A DNA stretch of 64,000 nucleotides from Sphingomonas sp. Ag1 (GCF_000980895.1 NZ_LAZX01000094.1:992001-1056000); one strand, 5' to 3'. Counted from the first letter of the stretch, positions 18,968 through 28,626 are shown. Translations and numbers: made by a program. The notes: generated by a model from the sequence alone, not told the origin.

Positions 18968-20272
18968 ATGACCGTCACCGATCTGGCCACACGCACCTAC
19001 AATCACAGCTTCCGGCTGGATCCGATCGTCCGCAGCCTGCTCGACACCGATTTCTACAAGCTGCTGATGCTTCAGCTGATCTGGTCGCGTCACGCGAACA
19101 CGAACGTCACCTTCTCCTTGATCAACCGCACCCGCACCGTCCGGCTGGCGGAAGTAATCGATGAGGCGGAGCTTCGCGAACAGCTCGATCATGCGCGCAC
19201 GCTCCGCTTTACCAAGAAGGAGCTGATCTGGCTCGCCGGCAACACCTTCTATGGCGTGGAGCGCATGTTCCGGCCCGATTTCATCGCCTGGCTCGCGCGC
19301 TATCGCCTGCCCGACTATGAGCTACGCCGCGTCGACGGCCAATTCGAGCTGAGCTTCACCGGCCCGTGGATGGACGTGACGCTGTGGGAGATACCGGCGC
19401 TGGCGATCGTCAACGAGCTGCGATCGCGCGCCGCGCTTCGCCATCGCGGCCGCTTCGCGCTCGACGTGCTGTACGCGCGTGCGAAGGCGCGGCTGTGGAG
19501 CAAGGTGGAACGGCTGCGTGACCTTCCCGAGCTTGCGCTGTCGGATTTCGGCACCCGCCGCCGCCACGGCTTCCTGTGGCAGCGCTGGTGCGTCGAGGCG
19601 TTGAAAGAGGGGCTTGGCGAGCGGCTGATCGGCACGTCCAACGTCCTACTCGCGATGGACGCCGACCTGGAGGCGATCGGCACCAATGCGCATGAACTGC
19701 CGATGGTCGCCGCAGCCGAGGCGGCGGACGATGCCGCGCTCGCCCACGCCCCCTACCGCGTGCTGGAGGAATGGCAGCGGGATTATGCCGGCAACCTGCT
19801 GATCGTCCTCCCCGACACTTATGGCACTGCGGCGTTCCTGCGCGACGCGCCCGATTGGGTCGCCGACTGGACCGGCTTTCGCCCCGACAGCCTGCCACCG
19901 ATCGAGGCGGGAGAGCAGATCATCCGCTGGTGGCAGGACAAGGGCCGCGATCCGCGCGGCAAGCTGCTGATCTTCTCCGACGGGATGGATGTCGACAGTA
20001 TCGCGGCGACGTACCGGCATTTCGACGGCCGGGTGCGGATGAGCTTCGGCTGGGGCACCAACCTGACCAACGATTTCCGCGGCTGCGATCCGGAGGGCGA
20101 CGCGCCGCTCGCCCCCTTGTCGCTCGTTTGCAAGGTGACGCGCGTCAACGGCCGGTCGGCGGTCAAGCTGTCCGACAATCCGGCCAAGGCGACCGGCGAC
20201 CCCGCCGAAATCGCCCGCTATTTGCGCGTGTTCGGCGAGGCCGGGCGGGTCGACCAGACGGTCAGGGTCTAA
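18968..20272 (+). CDS. pncB: Nicotinate phosphoribosyltransferase
   Basis: Makes nicotinate mononucleotide from nicotinate and PRPP in NAD salvage. 434 residues: [17 protein letters not shown] and [11 protein letters not shown] at the start, [11 protein letters not shown] (active-site region around the phosphorylatable His), GTSNVLLA, and [15 protein letters not shown], the phosphoribosyl-binding stretch. ATG 18968 was chosen because the upstream extension lies in the ggt promoter region. Confidence 0.96.
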   Translation: MTVTDLATRTYNHSFRLDPIVRSLLDTDFYKLLMLQLIWSRHANTNVTFSLINRTRTVRLAEVIDEAELREQLDHARTLRFTKKELIWLAGNTFYGVERMFRPDFIAWLARYRLPDYELRRVDGQFELSFTGPWMDVTLWEIPALAIVNELRSRAALRHRGRFALDVLYARAKARLWSKVERLRDLPELALSDFGTRRRHGFLWQRWCVEALKEGLGERLIGTSNVLLAMDADLEAIGTNAHELPMVAAAEAADDAALAHAPYRVLEEWQRDYAGNLLIVLPDTYGTAAFLRDAPDWVADWTGFRPDSLPPIEAGEQIIRWWQDKGRDPRGKLLIFSDGMDVDSIAATYRHFDGRVRMSFGWGTNLTNDFRGCDPEGDAPLAPLSLVCKVTRVNGRSAVKLSDNPAKATGDPAEIARYLRVFGEAGRVDQTVRV

Positions 20273-20296
20273 CCGCGTGACGGGCGCGCCCGTGCC

Positions 20297-21460
20297 TCAG
20301 AAGCTTCGCGGCATCCCCAGCACATGTTCGCCGACGAAGCTCAGGATCAGGTTCGAACTGATCGGCGCGACCTGATACAATCGCGTCTCGCGGAACTTGC
20401 GCTCGACGTCATAATCCGCCGCAAAGCCGAAGCCGCCATGCGTCTGAAGGCAGGCATTGGCCGCCTTCCACGATGATTCCGCCGCCAGATGCTTGGCCAT
20501 GTTCGCCTCCGCGCCGCACGGCTGATGCGCGTCGAACAACCGGCACGCCTCGTAGCGCATCAGGTCCGCCGCGCGGACCTCCATATAGGCCTGCGCGATC
20601 GGGAACTGAACGCCCTGGTTCTTGGCGATCGGCCGGTCGAACACGATCCGCTCCGACCCGTACTGCACCGCGCGTTCGACGAACCAATAGCCATCGCCGA
20701 TGCACTCCGCCGCGATCAGCGCGCGTTCGGCGTTGAGCCCGTCGAGGATGTAGCGGAAACCCTTGCCCTCCTCGCCGATCAAACTGTCGGCAGGCAGCTC
20801 CAGATCGTCGAAGAACACCTCGTTGGTCTCGTGGTTGACCATATTGCGGATCGGCCGGATCTCCATGCCATTGCCGATTGCCGCCTGCAGGTCGACGAGG
20901 AAGATCGACAGGCCGTCGGCCTTCTTCTTCACCTCGTCGAGCGGGGTGGTGCGCGCGAGCAGGATCATCAGGTCGGAATGCTGGATCCGGCTGATCCACA
21001 CCTTCTGCCCGTTGACGACATACTTGTCGCCGCGGCGCTCGGCGCGGGTCTTCAGCTCGGTGGTGTTGGTGCCGGTGGTCGGTTCGGTTACCGCCATGGA
21101 TTGCAGGCGCAGCGCGCCGCTCGCGATCTCGGGCAGGAAGCGCTGCTTCTGCGCCACCGATCCGTGCCGCAGCAGCGTGTTCATATTGTACATCTGGCCG
21201 TGGCAGGCGCCCGAATTGCCGCCCGCGCGGTTGATCTCCTCCATGATGATCGACGCTTCGGTCAGGCCAAGCCCCGCGCCGCCATAGCTTTCGGGGATCA
21301 GCGCCGCCATCCAGCCCGCCTTGGTCAGCGCGTCGACGAACGCCTCGGGATAGGCGCGCTGGTCATCCACCTCGCGGAAATAGCTGTCGCCGAACTCGCG
21401 GACGAGCGCGCGCACGGCATCGCGGATTTCGGGGAAATCGTTGCGGGCGGCGGGGATCAT
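20297..21460 (-). CDS. Acyl-CoA dehydrogenase with an IVD-like catalytic position
   Basis: A 387-residue FAD enzyme that oxidises an acyl-CoA at the alpha-beta carbons. PESYGGAGLGL, AVTEPTTGTNTTELKT, DKYVVNGQKVWIS and THGGFGFAADYDVERKFRE are family motifs. The usual catalytic glutamate near the C-terminus (YEGT) is replaced (LYQVAPISSN). An AER motif with Glu245 on the preceding helix (LNAERALIAAE) matches the position used in isovaleryl- and long-chain acyl-CoA dehydrogenases. It overlaps the IclR gene by 4 bases, so the two are cotranscribed. Substrate unknown. Confidence 0.88.
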   Translation of the reverse strand: MIPAARNDFPEIRDAVRALVREFGDSYFREVDDQRAYPEAFVDALTKAGWMAALIPESYGGAGLGLTEASIIMEEINRAGGNSGACHGQMYNMNTLLRHGSVAQKQRFLPEIASGALRLQSMAVTEPTTGTNTTELKTRAERRGDKYVVNGQKVWISRIQHSDLMILLARTTPLDEVKKKADGLSIFLVDLQAAIGNGMEIRPIRNMVNHETNEVFFDDLELPADSLIGEEGKGFRYILDGLNAERALIAAECIGDGYWFVERAVQYGSERIVFDRPIAKNQGVQFPIAQAYMEVRAADLMRYEACRLFDAHQPCGAEANMAKHLAAESSWKAANACLQTHGGFGFAADYDVERKFRETRLYQVAPISSNLILSFVGEHVLGMPRSF

Positions 21461-22227
21461 GCACGGGCCTTTCTGGACGGCGGTGACGGTTTGTGGTCGA
21501 GCGCCGCGATCTCGGCGGCAAGCGCGACCAGTGCGGCGGCAAGGTCGGCGAACTCCGCCTCGCTGCGTGATCCGGCAAAGACGGACGCGGAGACGCACAG
21601 CGACTGCGCCTCATCCGGCAGGCACACCGCGATCGACGATATGCCGGCGTAGCTCAGCCCGTCGTCGACGCCGTAGCCCTGCGATACCGCCGCCGCGACC
21701 TGGGCAGCATAATCCTCAAAGGCCACCGCTCGCTGCCAGCGCACCGCCGCGAAACGCCGGGCCAGTTCCTCGCGGCCGACGCGCTGCGCGGCGGCAAGCG
21801 CACGGCCCACCGCGCCGCTGCCGATCGGCTGGCGCTGTCCCTCTTCCATATGGATCCGTGTCGCGGCGACGCTCTGGCCCAGTGCGACCAGTTGCAGCCG
21901 GTCCCGCCCGGTGACGCGCCACAAGCCGATCGGCGCGTGCCAGCTACGCGCCGCCCGCTCCAGCAATGGCCGTGCCCGCGCCACAAGCCGGGTCGACCGA
22001 TCGAGGTCGCTCGCGGCGATTTCCGACCAGGGCGGCGACAGCGCGTACCGCTTGCCCTCGCCCAGCGACAGCACGCCCTCCCCCACCAGCGTGCGCAGCA
22101 GGCCAAGGCAGCTCGACGGGCTGATCCCGCAGCTTTGCGCCACTTCGGACAGCGTCAGCGCCCGGCCGTCCGCCAGCGCGCGCATGATGGCAAAGGCCTG
22201 AACGACCGAGGGGACTGGCGAACTCAT
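21457..22227 (-). CDS. IclR-family transcriptional regulator
   Basis: 256 residues. The N-terminal winged helix reads SVVQAFAIMRALADGRALTLSEVAQSCGISPSSCLGLLRTL. The C-terminal effector domain contains GYGVDDGLSYAGISSIAVCL, the usual IclR ligand region. ATG 22227 was preferred to ATG 22248 because a palindrome covers the latter, although the longer form cannot be excluded. It probably controls the overlapping acyl-CoA dehydrogenase and the divergent SDR-ACAD-CoA transferase genes in response to a pathway intermediate. Confidence 0.87.
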   Translation of the reverse strand: MSSPVPSVVQAFAIMRALADGRALTLSEVAQSCGISPSSCLGLLRTLVGEGVLSLGEGKRYALSPPWSEIAASDLDRSTRLVARARPLLERAARSWHAPIGLWRVTGRDRLQLVALGQSVAATRIHMEEGQRQPIGSGAVGRALAAAQRVGREELARRFAAVRWQRAVAFEDYAAQVAAAVSQGYGVDDGLSYAGISSIAVCLPDEAQSLCVSASVFAGSRSEAEFADLAAALVALAAEIAALDHKPSPPSRKARA

Positions 22228-22243
22228 CACCCGATGCATAAAC

Positions 22244-22257
22244 TTCATTGGAGTGAA
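22244..22257. promoter_or_regulatory. Palindrome between IclR and SDR genes (candidate IclR operator)
   Basis: TTCATTGGAGTGAA is a near-perfect palindrome (TTCA and TGAA outer arms) in the divergent gap, 17 bases before the putative -35 box of the SDR gene and just upstream of the IclR start. Its position suits a shared operator. Confidence 0.4.
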
Positions 22258-22273
22258 ACCGCAATGCGCCATC

Positions 22274-22302
22274 TTGAAATAGCGTCCCCCGCGCCGTAAC
22301 CC
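22274..22302 (+). promoter_or_regulatory. Putative sigma-70 promoter of the SDR-ACAD-CoA transferase operon
   Basis: TTGAAA (22274-22279) and TAACCC (22297-22302) are separated by 17 bases, which gives a leader of roughly 20 nt ending in AGGAGGTGGAGC before ATG 22331. Confidence 0.45.
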
Positions 22303-22330
22303 GTCGGCGATCAGTTTCAGGAGGTGGAGC

Positions 22331-23245
22331 ATGGGCATTCTCGACGGAAAGGTCGTGGCTGTGACGGGTGCAGGCCGCGGCATCGGGCGTGAGATCGCCC
22401 TGTTGTGCGCGCGTGAGGGCGCCGCGGTGGTGATCAACGATCCGGGCGTCGGCGGCAGCGGCGAAGGCGGCGAGGCTGGTCCGGCGGAGCAGACCGCATC
22501 GGACATCGTCGCCGCTGGCGGCAAGGCGATCGCCAACCTCGCCAGCGTCGCCGATCCCGCGGCCGCGGCGACGATCGTCGAGGATGCGGTGAAGCAGTTC
22601 GGCCGCATCGATGCGGTGGTGAACAACGCCGGCATCCTGCGCGATTCGATCTGGCACAAGATGAGCCATGAGGATTGGCGCGCGGTGATCGACGTTCACC
22701 TGAACGGCGCATTCAACGTGTCCAAGGCCGCCACGCCCTATTTCCGCGAGCAGCAATCGGGCAGCTTCGTCCACTTCACCTCGACCAGCGGCCTCATCGG
22801 CAACATCGGCCAGGCGAATTATTCCGCGGCGAAGCTCGGCATAGTCGGCCTGTCGCAATCGATCGCGCTCGACATGGCACGCGCCGGCGTCCGGTCGAAC
22901 TGCATCGCGCCGTTCGCGTGGAGCCGCATGACCGCCTCCATCCCGGCCGAAACGCCCGAGGCCAAGGAGCGCGTCGCCCGCCTCCAGACGATGAGCGCGG
23001 ACAAGATCGCGCCGCTCGTCGCCTTCCTCGCATCCGACCTGTCGAAGGACGTCAGCAACCAGATCTTCGCGGTGCGCAAGAACGAGATCGTGCTCTTCTC
23101 CAAGCCGCGCCCGATCCGCTCGATGACCAAGCTTGAGGGCTGGTCGGCGCAGGCGATCGCGGATGAGCTGATCCCCTCCTTCCGCCCCAGCTTCGCGCGG
23201 GCCGACGAAGTGTCGGCCAACGTCTTCCCCTACGATCCGATCTGA
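22331..23245 (+). CDS. SDR family oxidoreductase (3-hydroxyacyl-CoA dehydrogenase-like)
   Basis: 304 residues, longer than classical SDRs, with the extended C-terminus seen in the dehydrogenase part of peroxisomal multifunctional-type proteins. The cofactor loop is VTGAGRGIGREIAL, the NAG motif is VVNNAGILRD, and the catalytic set is Ser in STSG with Tyr/Lys in NYSAAKLG. It likely oxidises a 3-hydroxyacyl-CoA with NAD. It leads a three-gene unit with an acyl-CoA dehydrogenase (11-base gap) and a CaiB/BaiF transferase (1-base gap). The exact substrate is unknown. Confidence 0.85.
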   Translation: MGILDGKVVAVTGAGRGIGREIALLCAREGAAVVINDPGVGGSGEGGEAGPAEQTASDIVAAGGKAIANLASVADPAAAATIVEDAVKQFGRIDAVVNNAGILRDSIWHKMSHEDWRAVIDVHLNGAFNVSKAATPYFREQQSGSFVHFTSTSGLIGNIGQANYSAAKLGIVGLSQSIALDMARAGVRSNCIAPFAWSRMTASIPAETPEAKERVARLQTMSADKIAPLVAFLASDLSKDVSNQIFAVRKNEIVLFSKPRPIRSMTKLEGWSAQAIADELIPSFRPSFARADEVSANVFPYDPI

Positions 23246-23256
23246 GGACCATCATC

Positions 23257-24459
23257 ATGTCCACCCTCAACCCCGCCCCGAACAGCGGCCCGAATCCCGG
23301 CATGGACGCCGAGACGTTCGACCAGTTCATCGACCAGCTGCGCCGCTATGTGCGCGACCGGCTGATCCCGGCCGAGAAGGAAATCCTCGAGACCGACCGC
23401 ATCCCGGACGAGATCCTGAACGAGATGCGCGAGATGGGCCTGTTCGGCCTCACCATCCCCGAGGAATATGGCGGCGCGGGGATGAACACCTATCAATATA
23501 CCCAGACAATCCGCGAGCTGGCCTATGCCATGCCGTGCTTCCGCTCGATCATCTCGATCACCATCGGCATGGTCAATTCGGCGCTGCGCAACGGCGGCAC
23601 CGAGGAGCAGAAGGCCGAGTGGCTGCCCAAGATGGCGGCGGGCATGATCGTCTCCTTCGGCCTGACCGAGCCCGGTTCGGGCAGCGACAGCGCCGGCATG
23701 CAGACGATGGCGGTGCGTACCGGCAACGGCTGGGTGCTGAACGGTACGAAGCGCTACATCACCAATGCGCCCGACGCCGAGATGGCGGTCATCATGGCGC
23801 GCACGTCGAAAGAGGCGCTGCCCAAGAACGCGCACGTCTCCGCCTTCATCGTGCCGATGAACACGCCGGGCGTGACGGTCGGCAAGCCCGACAAGAAGAT
23901 GGGCCAGGCCGGCACGCATATCGCCGACATCATCCTGGAGGACGTTCACCTTCCCGCCGACGCGCTGCTCGGGCTTGAGGAAGGCAAGGGCTTCGTCACC
24001 GCGATGAAGAGCCTCGACAACGGCCGTTTGTCGGTCGCTGCGGCCTCGATGGGCTATGCCCGCCGCGCGGTGGATTCGGCGCTTCGCTACGCCACCGAGC
24101 GCAAGGCGTTCGGCGAACCGATCGCCAATTTCCAGCTGATCCAGCAGATGCTCGCCGACAGCGATATCGAGATCTACGCGTCCGAGACGATGCTGGCCGA
24201 TTGCGCCCGCCGCGTCGACGCTGGCGAGCCGGTGCTGCGCAAGGCAGCGGCGACCAAGGTCTTCGCCTCCGAAGCATGCGGCCGGATAGTCGATCGCGTG
24301 GTGCAGATCTATGGCGGCGCGGGCTATCTCGCCGAATATGACGCCGAGCGTTTCTTCCGCGATGCGCGCATCTACCGCATCTACGAGGGCACGACCCAGA
24401 TCCTGCAGCTGCAGATCGCCAAGCACATGCTGCGCGAGTTCAACGCCGGAGTGAATTGA
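23257..24459 (+). CDS. Acyl-CoA dehydrogenase
   Basis: 400 residues of the classical FAD-dependent family. TIPEEYGGAGMNTYQYT, SFGLTEPGSGSDSAGMQT, WVLNGTKRYITNA, FGEPIANFQLIQQMLAD and YGGAGYLAEYDAERFFRDAR are all present. The catalytic glutamate is in IYRIYEGTTQILQ near the C-terminus, so the enzyme should be active, unlike the relocated arrangement in the neighbouring divergent dehydrogenase. Middle gene of the SDR-ACAD-CoA transferase operon. Confidence 0.93.
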   Translation: MSTLNPAPNSGPNPGMDAETFDQFIDQLRRYVRDRLIPAEKEILETDRIPDEILNEMREMGLFGLTIPEEYGGAGMNTYQYTQTIRELAYAMPCFRSIISITIGMVNSALRNGGTEEQKAEWLPKMAAGMIVSFGLTEPGSGSDSAGMQTMAVRTGNGWVLNGTKRYITNAPDAEMAVIMARTSKEALPKNAHVSAFIVPMNTPGVTVGKPDKKMGQAGTHIADIILEDVHLPADALLGLEEGKGFVTAMKSLDNGRLSVAAASMGYARRAVDSALRYATERKAFGEPIANFQLIQQMLADSDIEIYASETMLADCARRVDAGEPVLRKAAATKVFASEACGRIVDRVVQIYGGAGYLAEYDAERFFRDARIYRIYEGTTQILQLQIAKHMLREFNAGVN

Positions 24460-24460
24460 G

Positions 24461-25660
24461 ATGTACAACCTCCTCCCCGGCCTGACCGTGATCGAGGCGT
24501 CGTCCTTCGTCGCCTCGCCCACCGCCGGGCTTTATCTGGCGCAGATGGGGGCGGAGGTTATCCGCGTGGACCAGATCGGCGGCGGGCCCGATTTCCGCCG
24601 CTGGCCGGTCACGGAAGGCGGCGATTCCCTCTATTGGGAAAATCTCAACCGCGCGAAGAAGAGCCTGGCGCTCGATCTCGGCCGGCCGGAGGGGCGCGAA
24701 TTGCTCCAGGCGCTGGTCCGCGCGACCGGGCAGTTCGTCACCAACTTCCCGGTGAAGGGCTTCCTCGCGCATGAAACACTGGCGCAGGGGCGTCCCGATC
24801 TCATCACCGTACGCGTGATGGGCTGGCCGGACGGCAGCCCGGCGCTCGACTATACCGTCAACAATGCGGTCGGCTATCCAATGCTGACCGGGGCGGGACC
24901 CGACCCGGTCAACCACGTCCTCCCCGCCTGGGATCTTCTGACCGGCGCCTATGCCGCCTTCGCGATGATGGCCGCGCTGCGCCGCCGCGACACGACGGGC
25001 GAAGGTGGCGAGATCCGCATACCGCTGTCCGACGTCGCGATCGGCACGGCCGCCAATCTCGGCGGCATTGCCGAGGTGATGCACACCGGCACCGATCGCC
25101 CACGCCTCGGCAACACGGTCTTCGGCCTGTTCGGGCGCGATTTCACGACGCGCGACGGCAAGCGGACGATGATTGTCGTCGTCACGCATCGCCAATGGGC
25201 CAACCTCATCGCCGCGCTGAACCTCGGCGATGCAATCGCGCGGGTAGAGGCGGACCGCGGGGCCAGCTTTGCGCACGACGATGGCCTCCGCTTCACGCAT
25301 CGCGACGCGCTGTTCCCGCTGTTCGAGGCCGCCATCGCCGCGCGCGACCATGATGATCTCGCCGCCGCTTTCGATGCGGGCGGCATCGTCCACTCTGCTT
25401 ACGGCACCATGGCGGATGCGGTGCGTGATCCCCGGTTGGTCACCAACAACCCGATCTTCGGCACTACCGATGACCCCAGCGGCACGCGCTACCCCGCGGT
25501 CGGCGCCTTCGCGACGCTCCCCGCCGAGGATCGCCGCCCGCCCGCGCCCGCCCCGCGTAACGGCCAGCACAGCGAACAGATACTTGCCGAAACGCTCGGC
25601 CTCTCGTCCGGCGAAATCGCGCGCCTGTTCGACACGGGCATCGCCGCCACGACCAAGTAG
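24461..25660 (+). CDS. CaiB/BaiF (family III) CoA transferase
   Basis: Moves CoA between carboxylic acids. 399 residues starting LPGLTVIEASSFVASPTAGLYLAQMGAEVIRV (compare the xGxRVxExxxxxAxP start of the family), with LNRAKKSLALDL and VMGWPDGSP. AWDLLTGAYAAFAMMAAL contains the aspartate expected to form the acyl intermediate. Last gene of the unit; it could activate the pathway acid using a pathway CoA ester. The substrate is not predictable. Confidence 0.88.
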   Translation: MYNLLPGLTVIEASSFVASPTAGLYLAQMGAEVIRVDQIGGGPDFRRWPVTEGGDSLYWENLNRAKKSLALDLGRPEGRELLQALVRATGQFVTNFPVKGFLAHETLAQGRPDLITVRVMGWPDGSPALDYTVNNAVGYPMLTGAGPDPVNHVLPAWDLLTGAYAAFAMMAALRRRDTTGEGGEIRIPLSDVAIGTAANLGGIAEVMHTGTDRPRLGNTVFGLFGRDFTTRDGKRTMIVVVTHRQWANLIAALNLGDAIARVEADRGASFAHDDGLRFTHRDALFPLFEAAIAARDHDDLAAAFDAGGIVHSAYGTMADAVRDPRLVTNNPIFGTTDDPSGTRYPAVGAFATLPAEDRRPPAPAPRNGQHSEQILAETLGLSSGEIARLFDTGIAATTK

Positions 25661-25780
25661 AGGCCGCGACGGGGGCCGCCGTATCTCTGCGGTCGACCGG
25701 TCTTACCGTGTCGTAGCGCGAAAGACCGAAGCAACGCTGCGGTCCATTACGGATCTCGCGTTGACGGGATCTGGCGCAGA

Positions 25781-25811
25781 AACCAGCGCCCGCGATCGGC
25801 GGGCGCTGGTT
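25781..25811. terminator. Strong bidirectional hairpin between CoA transferase and manganese catalase genes
   Basis: AACCAGCGCCCGC (25781-25793) and GCGGGCGCTGGTT (25799-25811) are perfect 13-base arms around GATCG, flanked by short A and T runs. It serves the two convergent genes. Confidence 0.75.
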
Positions 25812-25817
25812 CCTCCT

Positions 25818-26774
25818 TCACTTGCCGACGGTCGCCTCGGCCATCGCCGGCGCCGAATGAATGTCCGGCGCGCCGCCCATGTCGCCGCCCTTGGTGCGGC
25901 CAGCGCCCGGTCCGGCGCCAAGGTCCGCGCCCGTCGTCGGATCGGCCGTCGGATCGGACATGGTGCGCTCCGCCATCTTGGTGGCGACCTTCTTGTCCTT
26001 GGCGGGCAGCGTCACGCTGGCCGTGCCGTCGCCGCCATCGGCCGGCATCACCTGCTGCAGGTCGTCCACCCGCTCCCATTGATCACCGCTATTCCACGGC
26101 CCGGTGGTGTCGCCTTCCCCCTGCGAGGTGTTGACGTACATGTTGGCATATTTCTCCACGCCCGGCAGCTTGCCCGACGGGAAGTTGTTCTCGATCGCGT
26201 AGAGCGCCTTCTCGAACGATTTCTGGTGCGCCACTTCGCGCGTCATCAGGAAGCCTAGCGCATCCTTGATTCCGGGATCGTCGGTGATGTTGATCAGCCG
26301 CTCATAGACGATCTTCGCGCGCGCCTCGGCGGCAATGTTCGATCGCAGGTCGACGGTCGGCTCGCCGCGCGAATCCACATAGGCCGCAGTCCACGGTACG
26401 CCGGCGGAGTCGCACAGGGCGGGGCCGCCGCCGAACAGGATCGATTCCTTCGCGCTGGTCCCGGTCGAGCCGACCAGCTGGTACAGCTCGGCCTCCTTCA
26501 TCTGCCCTTCGGCCAGCTGCGCCTTCACGCCCTTGGTCAGCATGGCGATGATCGACCCGATGATCTCGAGGTGGCTGAGTTCCTCCGTAGCGATGTCGAG
26601 CAGCATGTCCTTGCGGCCGGGATCATCCTCCGCCAGCCCCTGCGTGAAATAGCGCATCGCCGCGGCCAGCTCGCCATCGGCGCCGCCGAACTGCTCCATC
26701 ATCAATGTTGCAAGTCGCGGGTTCGGCTCGGCGACGCGCACGGTGTATTGCAGGCGCTTGTTATGCATAAACAT
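25818..26774 (-). CDS. Manganese catalase family protein
   Basis: A ferritin-like di-manganese catalase that disproportionates hydrogen peroxide. 318 residues. Metal-binding helices are visible: GGADGELAAAMRYFTQGL, IATEELSHLEIIGSIIAML (Glu and His ligands), NIAAEARAKIVYERLIN and MTREVAHQKSFEKALYAI. A Gly/Thr/Ala-rich C-terminal tail carries no recognised domain. It is alone on its strand between the two acyl-CoA catabolic blocks. An EcfG-type promoter was looked for upstream but no correctly spaced match was found. Confidence 0.92.
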   Translation of the reverse strand: MFMHNKRLQYTVRVAEPNPRLATLMMEQFGGADGELAAAMRYFTQGLAEDDPGRKDMLLDIATEELSHLEIIGSIIAMLTKGVKAQLAEGQMKEAELYQLVGSTGTSAKESILFGGGPALCDSAGVPWTAAYVDSRGEPTVDLRSNIAAEARAKIVYERLINITDDPGIKDALGFLMTREVAHQKSFEKALYAIENNFPSGKLPGVEKYANMYVNTSQGEGDTTGPWNSGDQWERVDDLQQVMPADGGDGTASVTLPAKDKKVATKMAERTMSDPTADPTTGADLGAGPGAGRTKGGDMGGAPDIHSAPAMAEATVGK

Positions 26775-26969
26775 AGGTTAAACTCCGGCAAAGTAACGAC
26801 TTTTCGCCCTGCCAGAGCGAACCAGCGACATAAGCGTTCCGCCGCGCTCAAAACATTCCGCAGCATCTATTCCGATCCTTTGCCATCCCTTCCTCCAGGG
26901 CATGGCGGCCTTGCGTGCACCAGCGGATGGGTCAATGGAGGTGGCCTATCTCCACAAGAAGAGTTGTTC

Positions 26970-28619
26970 GTGACCAAGCACTTCCTTCTCGCGCTCATCG
27001 CCACGTCCGCCCTCTCTGCCGCCCCCCTCGCAGCTCAGGAAAAATCCGACGCCAAGCAGCCCCCCGCCCGCTCTTATGCCGAGACGGTGAAGGCGGAGGC
27101 GGAGGCCGGCTGGGCCAAGGCGCCGGTGGAGGAAACCGAGACCCGCACGCGCGACAGCGTCACGATCAACGGCAAGCGGTACAATTACATCGCCTCCGCC
27201 GGCACGCTGACCACCCGCGACAATGAGGGGAAGCCGACCGCCTCGATGTTCTACACCGCCTATACGCTGGACGGGACGAAGCCGGGCACGAAGCGGCCGA
27301 TCACCTTCCTGTTCAACGGCGGCCCCGGCTCGCCCTCCTTCTGGCTGCGCATGGGATCGTTCGCCCCGATCCGCATCCGCACCACCAATCCCGAATTCGT
27401 CCGCCCGGCGCCCTATGACGTCGGCCCCAACCCGGATTCGCTGCTCGACAAGACCGACCTCGTCTTCCTCGACGCGATCGGCTCGGGTTATTCGCGGCCG
27501 CTGGGGGATGCGAAGCCCGGCGATTTCTATGGGGTCGATGAGGACGTCGACGTCTTCGCGCGCGCGATCATGCGCTACGTCACCAAATACGGCCGCTGGA
27601 TGAGCCCCAAGTTCATCCTGGGCGAAAGCTACGGCACGCTGCGCGCCGGGGCGCTGGCGTATCAGCTGCAGGATCGCGGCATGGCGCTGAACGGCGTGAT
27701 GCTGCTCAGCTCGATCATGAACTACGGCTATCGCCAGCCGGGGCTGGACCAAGTCTATATCAACTACCTGCCCAGCTACGCCGCGACCGCCTGGTATCAC
27801 AATCGCGTGCAGAACCGCCCCGCCGATGTCGCCACGATCGTCGCCCAGGCGCGCGCCTTTGCCACCGGGCCGTACATGGCCGCGCTCGCCAAGGGGCAGT
27901 TGATCTCCCCGCAGGAGCGCGATCAGGTGGCCGAGCAGATGAGCCAGCTGACCGGCCTCAGCGCCGATTTCATCAAGCGGGCGAACCTGCGCGTCGACCT
28001 GCCGCGCTTCCAGAAGGAGCTGCTGCGTGGCTCCAACCGCACCGTCGGCCGCTTCGATTCGCGCTACATGGGGATCGATACCGATGCCGTGGGCGAACGT
28101 CCGGAAACCGATGCCTCGTCAGACGCGGTGTCGGGGGCATATATCGCCTCGTTCCAGGACTATGTGCACTCGACGCTCGGCTACAAGACCGACCTGCCGT
28201 ATCGCCTGTCGGCGCGCGACGGCGCCGGGTTCAAGTGGAACTGGGCGCACCGGGCACCGGGCGGCGGCTATGGCAGCCAGAACAATCCCAACACCGCGAT
28301 CGATCTCGCCGCCGCGATGCGCACCAATCCCTATCTGAAAGTGCTGTCGCTGAACGGCTATTACGACATGGCGACGCCGTTCTTCGGCACCGAGAACGAT
28401 CTCGGCCGGATGATGCTGGAACCCGCGCTTCAAGCCAACCTGAAGTACACTTATTATCCGGCGGGCCACATGACCTATCTGAACCCGGACGCGCTGCGCG
28501 ACATGAAGCGTGATCTGGCGAGCTGGTATGACGAGGCGGTGAGCGACGCGCGCTCCTCCACCCCGCCGGTGCCAGTGTCGGGTCAGGCCGGCACGATGAC
28601 CGGCAACACGCCGAACTGA
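26970..28619 (+). CDS. Secreted S10-family serine carboxypeptidase
   Basis: A 549-residue alpha/beta-hydrolase peptidase, probably periplasmic. GTG 26970 was chosen because it opens a proper signal peptide (TKHFLLALIATSALSAAPLAAQ) and has AAGAAGAG upstream. NGGPGSPSFWLRMG forms the oxyanion loop. The catalytic Ser is in GESYGTLRAG, Asp in NGYYDMATPFFGTE and His in YPAGHMTYL, in family order. It is a standalone gene that ends against a hairpin shared with the convergent ligase. It may act on peptides or acyl esters; several sphingomonad relatives are unassigned. Confidence 0.9.
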   Translation: MTKHFLLALIATSALSAAPLAAQEKSDAKQPPARSYAETVKAEAEAGWAKAPVEETETRTRDSVTINGKRYNYIASAGTLTTRDNEGKPTASMFYTAYTLDGTKPGTKRPITFLFNGGPGSPSFWLRMGSFAPIRIRTTNPEFVRPAPYDVGPNPDSLLDKTDLVFLDAIGSGYSRPLGDAKPGDFYGVDEDVDVFARAIMRYVTKYGRWMSPKFILGESYGTLRAGALAYQLQDRGMALNGVMLLSSIMNYGYRQPGLDQVYINYLPSYAATAWYHNRVQNRPADVATIVAQARAFATGPYMAALAKGQLISPQERDQVAEQMSQLTGLSADFIKRANLRVDLPRFQKELLRGSNRTVGRFDSRYMGIDTDAVGERPETDASSDAVSGAYIASFQDYVHSTLGYKTDLPYRLSARDGAGFKWNWAHRAPGGGYGSQNNPNTAIDLAAAMRTNPYLKVLSLNGYYDMATPFFGTENDLGRMMLEPALQANLKYTYYPAGHMTYLNPDALRDMKRDLASWYDEAVSDARSSTPPVPVSGQAGTMTGNTPN

Positions 28620-28626
28620 ACCTGCC

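Noticed and set aside
17050-19164. Open frame of about 700 codons opposite the gamma-glutamyltranspeptidase gene
   Set aside because: Antisense shadow; the opposite frame has signal peptide, catalytic threonine and family motifs.
26775-26900. EcfG promoter for the manganese catalase
   Set aside because: GGAAC and GTT sequences occur upstream, but the spacings seen (13 or 14 bases) do not match the 16-17 required.
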